Shown piece after piece: positions 26,646 through 36,050 of a DNA stretch of 64,000 nt; the stretch's first letter is position 1, and each line of letters opens with the position of its first letter. The stretch lies in assembly GCA_014380365.1 (NCBI GenBank), contig JACMJZ010000025.1:124001-188000 (forward strand), read 5' to 3'. The notes below the pieces were generated by a model that had not been told where the DNA came from, ran no database searches, and worked only from the letters and a program-made list of their open reading frames with translations. A program made the position numbers and the translations under genes. This stretch comes from Pyrinomonadaceae bacterium. Its GTDB lineage: Bacteria; Acidobacteriota; Blastocatellia; Pyrinomonadales; Pyrinomonadaceae.

Positions 26646-27887
26646 ATGAGCAGTCGAAATATCAAAGCGATTCTTTTCATTGCCGCTTTCGTCGTTAGCC
26701 TGGGTGGTGTCGCGCAGGCGCAGTCGAGCCGGCCACGTCGGGTCAAGCAGCCGGTCACCCCGGCTGAGGAACCGCTGTTGCGGCCGGAGCCGAAGCCCAG
26801 TCCGCTGGCGCGCAGTAGTGCAAATCGGCCGCTGATCGACGTGCAACCTGTGAAGCCGGTTGTAAACACTGTCAGCGCCGGAGACACCGCCCACGCTTTC
26901 CAGCTTCTCGAACAAAAACAGTTTGCCGCCGCGGCCAAGGAAGCCAAAGCTATCGCCGCGCAGTTTCCCAACGACGCCGAAGCCTGGAAGATAGCCGGGT
27001 TTGCGGAGTTGAATCTCAAGCAATATGAGCTGGCGATAAGCGACCTGGAGAAAGCCTGGAACCTGCAACAGGTATCGAAGCGCGAAGATGCGAACACGGT
27101 AGACGCGTTGGCCCAGGCCTATGTGCTCTCGGAAAAATTTGCGCAAGCCTTGCCATTGCTCGTTATCGCTACCACGCGTCCCGGCACGCAGCCCGATCCC
27201 TCGATGCTCTACTATCGCGCTCTCGCTGAATACAAAACCGGAAAACTAGTCGAGGCCGAAAAGTCGTTCAATGCGGTAGTCAAAGCCAATCCGAAGGATA
27301 CGTTGTCATTGTTCTACTTGGGACAGATGGCAGTTGCGAAAAACGATCTTGACGGAGCGATCTCCGCGCTTAACCGCGCGACTGTAAACGATCCACGCCT
27401 GGCCGCTGCCTGGACACTCCTGACGTCAGTTTATCTGCGTCGCGCGGCGTCGAGCACGGATGAGGCCAAGGCGTCCGCTGATTATCTAAACGCGGTGCGC
27501 GCCGGCGAAGGCTTAATAAAAGTCAGGACTGACACCGAAGCGGTAACACTTTTTGGACAGGCGCTGATCGGGTCACAGCAGTACGCGCGCGCGGCTGCGG
27601 CGTTGGAGCGGGCCACCCTCGGGACGGACGCCAAAGGAGTCACATTTTACTTATTGGGTATTGCCCACTCGCGCGCAAAGAATTTCCCCAAAGCGATTGC
27701 CGCTCTGCAAACGGCTACGCGGAAGTCACCGGATGACGTGAACGTCTATCGCGAACTTGGCTACGCTTATGAGATAACAAAACAGTACGCGAAAGCGCTG
27801 GGCGCTTATCAGAAGGGACTTAGCCTGGCGCCGGGCGATGTGGATTTCAAGGAAGCAGTGGAGCGAGTGGGGCCATTCGCGAAATAG
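26646..27887 (+). CDS. secreted or periplasmic TPR protein
   Basis: A 413-residue exported protein with signal peptide ILFIAAFVVSLGGVAQA and a proline/arginine-rich linker (about residues 24-70). At least eight tetratricopeptide-type helical hairpins follow (about 80-413). Clear units include AWKIAGFAELNLKQYELAI, TLSLFYLGQMAVAKNDLDGA and VYRELGYAYEITKQYAKALG. Such proteins act as scaffolds for other proteins; the partner is unknown. ATG 26646 gives a clean signal peptide, whereas an upstream frame extension to 26541 does not. The small secreted gene 44 bases downstream is probably in the same transcript. Confidence 0.85.
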   Translation: MSSRNIKAILFIAAFVVSLGGVAQAQSSRPRRVKQPVTPAEEPLLRPEPKPSPLARSSANRPLIDVQPVKPVVNTVSAGDTAHAFQLLEQKQFAAAAKEAKAIAAQFPNDAEAWKIAGFAELNLKQYELAISDLEKAWNLQQVSKREDANTVDALAQAYVLSEKFAQALPLLVIATTRPGTQPDPSMLYYRALAEYKTGKLVEAEKSFNAVVKANPKDTLSLFYLGQMAVAKNDLDGAISALNRATVNDPRLAAAWTLLTSVYLRRAASSTDEAKASADYLNAVRAGEGLIKVRTDTEAVTLFGQALIGSQQYARAAAALERATLGTDAKGVTFYLLGIAHSRAKNFPKAIAALQTATRKSPDDVNVYRELGYAYEITKQYAKALGAYQKGLSLAPGDVDFKEAVERVGPFAK

Positions 27888-27931
27888 ACTCGATTAAAAC
27901 GCGCAGGCTTCCTCAGGTGGAGGTTATTCGA

Positions 27932-28498
27932 ATGAAGTTAATTGGAATCTTATTCTTAGTAGCGACAATGGGTGTGGTGGTTTGCGCGCAGCGTCCTCGC
28001 GCCATCGAGACAACTCCGACCGATGCCTCAAAGGCGACGCCCGCTCGCGCTCCGCAATCAATGAAGGCGAAGTATGAAGGCGGGATTTTCGGGTACAACA
28101 AAGCGATGGAAGGCACGCTGCTCTTCGACGACACGAATAAGCGCCTGCTTTTCCGCAACAAGCAACAGAAGGACCTCTTCTTTGTTCCTTACAATGCAGT
28201 AGTTGCGGCCTTTGGCGACACGCAGAAACGCCGGCCGGGTGCGGCTTCCGTGGCCCAGCATGTTCCTATCTTTGGGGCTGGCCTCCTCGGCTTGATAAAG
28301 ACCAAGGTCCGTTATCTCACCCTGCAATTCAATGACCCGGACACTCACGTGTCAGGAACGACCAGTTTTCGTTTGGCGAGTAAGGATCTGGTGGACTCGG
28401 TCGTTTATGCGCTGGCGAACAAGGCTGGTCTAACACCGCGAGGTGAGATTTACGTGCGCAAGAAAGACACCGCTGAGGTCATGAAAACGACACCTTAA
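27932..28498 (+). CDS. small secreted hypothetical protein
   Basis: A 188-residue exported protein. The signal peptide is KLIGILFLVATMGVVVCA. The mature part has a compact beta-rich pattern (GTLLFDDTNKRLLFRN, then DLFFVPYNAVVAAFGD, then VRYLTLQFND and a C-terminal helix) that resembles PH-like or GRAM-like small domains, but this is only a visual impression. No function can be assigned. ATG 27932 has GGAGG eight bases upstream; the upstream GTG at 27917 would overlap that site. It follows the TPR gene closely and may be its partner. Confidence 0.72.
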   Translation: MKLIGILFLVATMGVVVCAQRPRAIETTPTDASKATPARAPQSMKAKYEGGIFGYNKAMEGTLLFDDTNKRLLFRNKQQKDLFFVPYNAVVAAFGDTQKRRPGAASVAQHVPIFGAGLLGLIKTKVRYLTLQFNDPDTHVSGTTSFRLASKDLVDSVVYALANKAGLTPRGEIYVRKKDTAEVMKTTP

Positions 28499-28513
28499 TT
28501 TCCACTCGGAGCG

Positions 28514-28536
28514 GTAGCCCGACCGTAAGGGAGGGC
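28514..28536 (+). repeat. AGCCCGACCGTNAGGGAGGGC repeat, copy 1
   Basis: GTAGCCCGACCGTAAGGGAG plus GGC in the convergent gap between the small secreted gene and the DUF1697 gene. Other copies: 36233-36263 (inside hyuA) and the inverted pair at 40573-40649. Confidence 0.85.
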
Positions 28537-28611
28537 GTCGCCGTCATCAACATCAACATCAACTCTCACGAGCCAACCGCCCTTGCTTACGCGCGGGCTA
28601 ATGACGCGAGT

Positions 28612-29160
28612 TCAGCTCTTCTCAGCCAACTCCAATATTTTCGTCACCGTGTTCCAGTTCCTGGTAGTTGCGGCTACGCTCAATTCCTTTTCGAAGAAAG
28701 CATTGGGGAAACCAAACATTCCATTCTGCTTGCGCCGGCAAACGACAAAGGCAGCGCGATTCTTAATGGCCAGCACCTCAACATTCTCTTTGGCGATTAC
28801 AAATGGTAACCGCGGCTGATTACTTGGCTCCGCCGACATGAAGGTGACAAACTTCGTTACATCTTCGCCGGATTTGATTCTCTTGAAGGGATCGCCTTTC
28901 ACACACGCTTTCAATTCCGCCGCCGTCCGCAGGATGACCGTTACCTGGTGCCCCAGCGACTGGTGAATTTTCTTCTCGATCTTCCTGACGACTGCATCAG
29001 CGTCAGTTTCCTTTGCGTCAAAGATCACGTTGCCGCTTTGAATGTAGCTGCTGACATTCTTGAAGCCTGAGTGTTCAAACACTTCCCGCAGGTCCGCCAT
29101 CTTGATCAGCTTGTTTCCGCCAACGTTGATTCCGCGAAGGAGTGCGATGTACTTGATCAT
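28612..29160 (-). CDS. DUF1697 family protein
   Basis: A 182-residue soluble protein. The N-terminus KYIALLRGINVGGNKLIKM followed by DLREVFEHSGFKNVSSYIQS and GNVIF is the diagnostic start of the DUF1697 family. The fold is alpha/beta; the biochemical function is unknown. The length is normal for the family. The ribosome binding site is weak. The GNAT acetyltransferase gene lies upstream on the same strand, about 40 bases away. Confidence 0.88.
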   Translation of the reverse strand: MIKYIALLRGINVGGNKLIKMADLREVFEHSGFKNVSSYIQSGNVIFDAKETDADAVVRKIEKKIHQSLGHQVTVILRTAAELKACVKGDPFKRIKSGEDVTKFVTFMSAEPSNQPRLPFVIAKENVEVLAIKNRAAFVVCRRKQNGMFGFPNAFFEKELSVAATTRNWNTVTKILELAEKS

Positions 29161-29199
29161 TTGCGTGCGCCTCTCAAACCAGGTTTTTGGCGTCTGAGG

Positions 29200-29724
29200 T
29201 TAGGCCACCTCTCCCAGACTGTCTGCCGCGAATAGCTTCACATCAGGCGCGTCTTCCGACAATTTAGTCAGGCGTTCAAATTTCATCCCAAGTTTTTCCA
29301 GCAAAGCGATAGAAGCATCATTCTCGGGAGAAGTGATCGCTACAATGCGGTTTAGTCCGAGTACATCTCTGCCATAAATCATCATTGCCTTCGCCGACTC
29401 AAACCCGTAGCCCTTGCCACAGAATTGAGGAAGAAGAGCGAAGCCAATGTCGACGTCAGGCAAAGTGTCGCGCCGGAGGAGTCCACAGATCCCGATAGGC
29501 ACTGATGATTCCTTCAGTTCTGTCAGGTATAACCCAAAACCAAAGCGTTCGTAACTGGCGATCGGTCCGCTCAGAATATAGTTGCGGGCGTCGTCGAGCG
29601 TTCTGACCTTCTTGTCTCCGATGAAACGTAGGAAGGAGGGATCGTTAAGCAGCTCCAGAATAAACTCTGCATCCTCGACCGTAAGCCGGCGAAGGACCAA
29701 GCGATCTGTTTCAAGAACTTTCAC
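29200..29724 (-). CDS. GNAT family N-acetyltransferase (RimJ/RimL-like)
   Basis: A 174-residue acetyl-CoA-dependent acyltransferase. It starts with LETDRLVLRRLTVEDAEFI, typical for the RimJ/RimL-like branch, and shows the acetyl-CoA loop region IGFALLPQFCGKGYGFESA with the Q/RxxGxG/A pattern, then the helix and strand LNRIVAITSPENDASIALLEKLGMKF. Substrate: an amino group on a protein or small molecule, not predictable. The GTG at 29724 with GGAG upstream is preferred because family members begin just before LETDRL; a TTG at 29775 would add 17 residues without similarity. Confidence 0.85.
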   Translation of the reverse strand: MKVLETDRLVLRRLTVEDAEFILELLNDPSFLRFIGDKKVRTLDDARNYILSGPIASYERFGFGLYLTELKESSVPIGICGLLRRDTLPDVDIGFALLPQFCGKGYGFESAKAMMIYGRDVLGLNRIVAITSPENDASIALLEKLGMKFERLTKLSEDAPDVKLFAADSLGEVA

Positions 29725-29801
29725 GATTACAATCAGCTCCGTTTCTAATCCAAGCAGAAGCCTGCGCGTCAGCAAGGGCTCTTCAGACTGCTCTCATCGG
29801 C

Positions 29802-30745
29802 TCATCTACCCAGCTCGATGAACTTAGTAATCTCTTCCACAACTCGATCGGGCATTTCCTCCTGTGGAACGTGGCCGCACTTCTCGATTATCACCAGCTT
29901 CGAACCTTTGATCAGCGAACTTATCTTCCGTCCCGCATCGAGAGGAATTAACTGATCGTCCGAACCCAGATAATTAATGTCGGCGCATTGATCTTGCTCA
30001 GTTCCGGTTCAACTGGAAACTGTCCTGACTGCGTCCGCGCCCGCAGCGCCGCCAGTTGTCCGTCGCGCGTCTTAAGGGGACGATGATAATAAGCTACGCG
30101 CTCGGCGGTCACTTTCGCATCGTCGTAAAAACTTTTCTCCAGTCCTTCACGCACTAGTTTGTCTCGGGTCAAAGCCAAAGCCGTCAAAACCCGACCGACG
30201 ACGGGAACCAGAAGATAGCCGGGCGCGAGCGAGCCGCTGCCTTTCACGTCTACGCCTGCGCCGTCAATCAGAATCAATCCGGCAACACGTTGAGGATTTT
30301 GAAATGCGAGATTGAGTGCCACTTCGCCGCCCATTGAGTTGCCGCCGAGCCAAGCCTTTTCAATCTTCAAGTGATCCAGCAGGTGGCCGACCAGCACCGC
30401 TTGTGCGCGTCTCGTGTAATCACCGTCTGGCTTGCCGGAGAAACCGAAGCCCTTCAAATCAACTGCGATGACGCGAAAGCTTTTCGATAGGGGTGCGAAG
30501 ACTTCCTTCCACGAATAGGTTGACGAGGTGAACCCGTGCAGCAGTACGAGCGGAGTGCCTACGCCTCTTTCCTGATAGTGAAGGCGTACGCCGTCGATGT
30601 CGGCGAAGCGGCTATACTCCGAGTTCGGAACGCTCGCCCGTACCGCTTCAAAAGAAACGTCGGCGGGCCGCGCAAACCAAAAGACGGTTAACGCAATCGC
30701 TGCGACAACCGCCAGCCCGAGCAGAATTTTCAGTAGCTTTTTCAT
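29802..30745 (-). pseudogene. alpha/beta hydrolase broken by a single-base frameshift
   Basis: The first 265 codons encode an N-terminal membrane anchor (ILLGLAVVAAIALTVFW) and an alpha/beta hydrolase with LVLLHGFTSS (oxyanion region) and the nucleophile elbow GNSMGG. The frame ends as TLIIWVRTIS at 29948. Adding one base at 29964-29966, where TGGGTTCGG probably was TGGGGTTCGG, restores WGSDDQLIPLDAG and EKCGHVPQEEMP, which carry the catalytic Asp and His, and the frame then runs to a TGA at 29802. The loss is in a G run, so it may be a true mutation or a sequencing error. Restored length is 314 residues, normal for the family. Confidence 0.85.
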
Positions 30746-30775
30746 CAAGTGTTGATATATGGCCCGGAAGAAGCT

Positions 30776-30877
30776 GTCCGCAGATTACGCCGATTACACA
30801 GATTACCGTTACCGATGAAGGCGTGATGCAGTGCTGTGATGTCCTTTCTAATCGGCGGAATCTGCGTAATCTGCGGA
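30776..30877. repeat. ATCTGCGGAT word-shuffled inverted repeat, copy 2
   Basis: GTCCGCAGATTACGCCGATT (from 30776) faces AATCTGCGTAATCTGCGGA (to 30877). The family is the same as 5741-5889, with internal words again rearranged. Confidence 0.8.
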
Positions 30878-30889
30878 TTGGTACTGTAC

Positions 30890-31318
30890 TTATTTTTGTG
30901 CTTTCAGCTTGGTGGGTTTTGTGTTCTTCGATCCCTCTATCAAGCTGTGCCATTTTTCCGGAGCGATCAACAGCCACGCTTCGCGCAGATGCAGCGCCAA
31001 CTCTTTGTCTTTTACGCGCGGAAGTTCGATGCCCACCCAACCGGCTGGTCCCACATACGGCGGCCGGTAAAACTTTTTCGGATCGGCTTCGATCAACGCC
31101 GCCTGAATGCCGATCGCCGCGGGGACGGTAACCGCATAGTGCCCATCGTTGTGATGGTTGGTAGAGCACATCGCAAACACCCGCTTGCCGACAAAGAATG
31201 TCGGTTCACCATGCGAAATCTTCTCCCACGTTTCCGGCAACGCGAGACAAATCTGCCTCACCCGTTCCACGTGCTTCTCACCGTCAACCGGCTCTCGACG
31301 GCTTCTCGTTGATGTCAT
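30890..31318 (-). CDS. MmcQ/YjbR family protein
   Basis: A 142-residue soluble protein of the MmcQ/YjbR (CyaY-like fold) family. Seen: [20 protein letters not shown] at about residues 20-39, [12 protein letters not shown], then [19 protein letters not shown], the typical order of the family. E. coli YjbR binds DNA non-specifically; a specific cellular role is not established. The length is normal. It stands between the hydrolase and GxxExxY genes with repeats on both sides and no sign of an operon. Confidence 0.88.
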   Translation of the reverse strand: MTSTRSRREPVDGEKHVERVRQICLALPETWEKISHGEPTFFVGKRVFAMCSTNHHNDGHYAVTVPAAIGIQAALIEADPKKFYRPPYVGPAGWVGIELPRVKDKELALHLREAWLLIAPEKWHSLIEGSKNTKPTKLKAQK

Positions 31319-31340
31319 AGGGATCGAGAGTAAACGACTG

Positions 31341-31370
31341 TTGACAGGATTTACAAGACTTACAGGATGG
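31341..31370 (+). repeat. GACAGGATTTACA repeat, left copy
   Basis: TTGACAGGATTTACAAGACT followed by TACAGGATGG. It overlaps the 3' end of the GxxExxY gene and provides its stop codon and last residues. Confidence 0.75.
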
Positions 31371-31752
31371 AATGCATTAATGCTTTGGACTTGTACTCAC
31401 GGAACTTTCGTTTCACTTGCACTGAGGGCCCGAAGTTTAGCAACAGGCCACAGTCAATGCCTGTGGCGGTCAAATAGTTCACTAGCTGGACTTCATGCTG
31501 CTTCACCAAAGTCTGAGCAGCCTTGAGCTCGATGACTACGGATTCATCGACCCACAGATCGGCGTAATACTCGCCAACAACTTGACCTTCATAGCGAACG
31601 CTAATCGGCTCCTGCTGTTTGACCCTCAGCCCCTGTTTTTCCAGTTCGATTCGAAGTGCGTTCTCGTAAACCTTCTCCAGAAAGCCGGGACCGAGCGTAT
31701 TGTGGACTTTGTAGGCGCACCCAATGATCTTCCGCGTGAGGTCATCCTTCAT
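31360..31752 (-). CDS. GxxExxY protein
   Basis: A 130-residue soluble protein of the GxxExxY family, named for the GFLEKVY motif seen here at about residues 23-29 ([15 protein letters not shown]). The later part contains [19 protein letters not shown], whose D and ExK residues suggest a PD-(D/E)XK nuclease-like core; activity is unproven for the family. A strong ribosome binding site (GGAGG, four bases before ATG 31752) is present. The final residues and the TAA stop lie in a repeat copy, and a direct repeat copy sits just upstream at 31771-31800, so the gene looks like a cassette bounded by repeats. Confidence 0.88.
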   Translation of the reverse strand: MKDDLTRKIIGCAYKVHNTLGPGFLEKVYENALRIELEKQGLRVKQQEPISVRYEGQVVGEYYADLWVDESVVIELKAAQTLVKQHEVQLVNYLTATGIDCGLLLNFGPSVQVKRKFREYKSKALMHSIL

Positions 31753-31770
31753 AAAACCTCCAACACAACA

Positions 31771-31800
31771 CTAGACAGGATCTACAGAATTAACAAGATA
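31771..31800 (+). repeat. GACAGGATTTACA repeat, right copy
   Basis: CTAGACAGGATCTACAGAAT plus TAACAAGATA, in the same orientation as 31341-31370 and about 430 bases from it. Confidence 0.7.
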
Positions 31801-31925
31801 TTACGGAGAAGCGTTGAATTGAAGCCAACAGGAGACTGAGGGCTCGCAAGAACGATACTAGAGTTTTTTCATCGGGGAAAGACAAGACTGTGAGGACATG
31901 TCTCAATTCATACTTGCTTCCAAGT

Positions 31926-31952
31926 ATCTTGTAAATCGAATTAATCCTGTCC
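31926..31952 (-). repeat. GACAGGATTTACA repeat, inverted copy
   Basis: ATCTTGTAAATCGAATTAAT followed by CCTGTCC, an inverted relative of the copy at 31771-31800, lying between the GxxExxY and thiC genes. Confidence 0.65.
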
Positions 31953-31979
31953 AGCTATTCTGTCCCTCCTTTTGAGGAC

Positions 31980-33950
<1,971 letters not shown>

Positions 33951-33958
33951 TTACTGTG

Positions 33959-34034
33959 ATCCTCTGTGTCCTCTGTCGTAATGCAAACTTACTTACCACA
34001 GAGAACACGGAGGAATTACAGAGTTACACAGAGA
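33959..34034. repeat. CACAGAG-word inverted repeat in thiC leader
   Basis: ATCCTCTGTGTCCTCTGT (33959-33976) faces ACCACAGAGAACACGGAGG and a further ACAGAGTTACACAGAGAGG (to 34034). It lies between the riboswitch terminator and the thiC start and will be present in the full-length mRNA leader. Confidence 0.75.
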
Positions 34035-34042
34035 GGAAAACT

Positions 34043-34079
34043 AAAAAACCGCTCCACACCTAACAAAGGATGGAACGGT
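34043..34079 (-). terminator. riboswitch-linked intrinsic terminator
   Basis: On the minus strand ACCGTTCCATCC pairs with GGTGTGGAGCGGT around a 7-base loop and is followed by TTTTTT. It lies about 10 bases after the TPP aptamer and about 120 bases before thiC, so it is the likely expression platform. Confidence 0.85.
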
Positions 34080-34084
34080 TGCTA

Positions 34085-34176
34085 CCTGCGTTTCTCCCTT
34101 CGACGGTGTTAACCGTATCAGGTTCCAAGGGTCTCACTCGATGTGACTCTCAGCCGCTTCGGCGGCTCCCCCGAAA
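34085..34176 (-). promoter_or_regulatory. TPP (thi-box) riboswitch
   Basis: The minus strand shows the conserved aptamer blocks in order: GGGGGAGCC, GCGGCTGAGAGT, AGACCCTTGGAACCTGAT, CGGTTAACACCG and GAAGGGAGAAACG. These are the CUGAGA and ACCUGA signatures that bind the pyrimidine and pyrophosphate parts of TPP. It precedes thiC and a terminator, so thiamine pyrophosphate should cause early transcription stop. Confidence 0.96.
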
Positions 34177-34235
34177 ACTTTAGTTTGCGACCGCTAGTTT
34201 ACTACATCAGAGCTAATTGCCTATAGCAGCTGAGA

Positions 34236-35900
34236 CTACCTGGTCTTCCCAAAACCGCCGCCGCCGGGAGTTTCAATTCTCACGCGGTCGCCTGCTGCGA
34301 GTTCCCAACTGCCCTTGGAAGCGATGGTCCGTTTGCGCCCGCCTCTTCGAGCGCCGCAGCGCGCGCTTTTGGAAATAATCGCAGCGCTGCCGGGCTTTCC
34401 GTCTTCGCCTCCCGCAAGTCCATAGGGGCCACGCTTTCTTCTATCCGCGAGCAGTGACATGCGTGCCGGCACGAGGGATTCAATTTCACGAATCACACCA
34501 TCGCCGCCTCTCCGTTTTCCTTTTCCTCCTGAGCCACGGCGAATGCTGTATTCGCGAACGCGCAACGGATAGGCATACTCGAGCGCTTCGGCGGGCGTGT
34601 TCAGGCTATTTGTCATGTGCGTATGGACTGCGCTCATGCCGTCAAGCGCCGGCCGCGCGCCCATGCCGCCGGCAACGGTTTCGTAGTAGGAAAACTCGCG
34701 CGCGTTGTCGCCGGGTCGCGAATCGATTCCGCCGATCGTGAGGTTGTTCATCGTTCCCTGGCTGGCGGCGGGAATTCTATTCGGGAGACCTTCGGACAAC
34801 GCTTTGAAGAGAACATCGACAATCCGTTGGGAAGTTTCCACGTTGCCGGCAGCGACTGATGCAGGGTGAACAGCATTAACGATCGTTCCCTCGGGCGCGA
34901 TGACCTCGATCGGCCGCATCAACCCCGCACTCGCAGGAACGTCATTGCCGAGTAGACAGCGGAAAACGTAGCTCACCGCCGAGACAGTGATCGCCGCGAC
35001 CGCATTGATTGGGCCAGCTACCTGAGGCGCGCTGCCAGTGAAGTCAACGCGCGCGCGAGAGCCGTCAATAGTGATTCGCACCCGGATGGGAACCGAGTCG
35101 TCGGTGACCCCGTCGTCGTCCAACACGTCTTCGGCTTCGTATGCCCCGTCGGGAATCGACTCTATTGCACGCCGCATGAGGCGGGCGGCGTATTCAATCA
35201 GATGCGCTGCATATTCAGTTGCTTCCGGGGCGCCACGACGTTCGACGATCTCAAGCAAGCGCACGGCGCCAGTCTTTAGTGAACCAATCTGTGCCTGGAA
35301 ATCGCCGCGACGCTCATCGAGACCGCGAACGTTGGCGAGAATCAGACGCATCAGGTCTTCGTCGAGCTCACCATTTCTCACGAGGCGAACGGGCGGAATG
35401 CACAGACCCTCGCCATAGATGTCAGTAGCTAGTCCCATCGACCCTGGCGTTGCGCCGCCAATGTCGGCATGGTGAGCGCGGTTGGCAACGAAGAAAAATG
35501 GGTGTCGGGTATCGGGTGTTGGGTTTCGGCTGTTCTTCCCCGGCCCCCGGCCCCCGGCCCCCGACACCGAGGTAAAGACTCCCATCACCAACGTCACATC
35601 AGGCAGGTGTGTGCCGCCGGCGAAAGGATCGTTGACAGCCACCACGTCGCCGGGTTTGAGATCAACTTGCCTTAAGACTGCGGCCACAGCCATCGGCATT
35701 GAACCGAGGTGAACGGGCATGTGATCGCCCTGCGCGATCACGTTGCCCAGCGCGTCAAACACGGCGCACGAGTAGTCGCGGCGCTCTTTGATGTTTGGCG
35801 AAAACGCAGTGCGCCTGAGCGCGACACCCATCTCCTCCGCGACGGACGTGTAGAGCGCGCGATAGATTTCCAAGGTGGTTGGATCGAACTGCTTCATCAT
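34236..35900 (-). CDS. hyuB: hydantoinase B/oxoprolinase-type subunit
   Basis: A 554-residue subunit of the HyuB family, which with HyuA carries out ATP-dependent opening of hydantoins or 5-oxoproline, or acts in related carboxylases. Blocks seen: RRTAFSPNIKERRDYSCAVFD, QGDHMPVHLGSMP, NDPFAGGTHLPDVT, FVANRAHHADIGG and the C-terminal IETPGGGGFG. Between VMGVF and FFFVANRAHH an extra GAGGRGPGKNSRNPTPDTRH is read from a GC-rich repeat (35500-35570) that does not break the frame. The upstream hyuA gene is on the same strand, 150 bases away. The substrate cannot be predicted from sequence alone. Confidence 0.9.
   Translation of the reverse strand: MMKQFDPTTLEIYRALYTSVAEEMGVALRRTAFSPNIKERRDYSCAVFDALGNVIAQGDHMPVHLGSMPMAVAAVLRQVDLKPGDVVAVNDPFAGGTHLPDVTLVMGVFTSVSGAGGRGPGKNSRNPTPDTRHPFFFVANRAHHADIGGATPGSMGLATDIYGEGLCIPPVRLVRNGELDEDLMRLILANVRGLDERRGDFQAQIGSLKTGAVRLLEIVERRGAPEATEYAAHLIEYAARLMRRAIESIPDGAYEAEDVLDDDGVTDDSVPIRVRITIDGSRARVDFTGSAPQVAGPINAVAAITVSAVSYVFRCLLGNDVPASAGLMRPIEVIAPEGTIVNAVHPASVAAGNVETSQRIVDVLFKALSEGLPNRIPAASQGTMNNLTIGGIDSRPGDNAREFSYYETVAGGMGARPALDGMSAVHTHMTNSLNTPAEALEYAYPLRVREYSIRRGSGGKGKRRGGDGVIREIESLVPARMSLLADRRKRGPYGLAGGEDGKPGSAAIISKSARCGARRGGRKRTIASKGSWELAAGDRVRIETPGGGGFGKTR
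35500..35570. repeat. CGGGTGTCGGG / CCCCCGGC repeat inside hyuB
   Basis: GGGTGTCGGGTATCGGGTGT and GGGTTTCGG words are followed by three tandem CCCCCGG units and CCCGACACC, which closes a large imperfect hairpin. It is translated in frame as a Gly/Pro/Arg-rich insert. Confidence 0.75.
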
Positions 35901-35954
35901 ATTTCTAACAGCCGAGATGCCAGGAAGCCATATTCAACTTGGGAACGTGCATTC

Positions 35955-36039
35955 GGGAAGGTGGGCTTGCCCCCGCCTGTTTGCATTATTGAGCAGCATT
36001 CGTTTTCAGCGTTTACTGCGGGGGCAAGCCCGCCTTCCC
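35955..36039. repeat. GGCTTGCCCCCGC inverted repeat
   Basis: GGGAAGGTGGGCTTGCCCCC (from 35955) faces GGGGGCAAGCCCGCCTTCCC (to 36039). It fills the gap between hyuA and hyuB and may fold in the mRNA between the two genes. Confidence 0.85.
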
Positions 36040-36050
36040 AACCTGCAATT

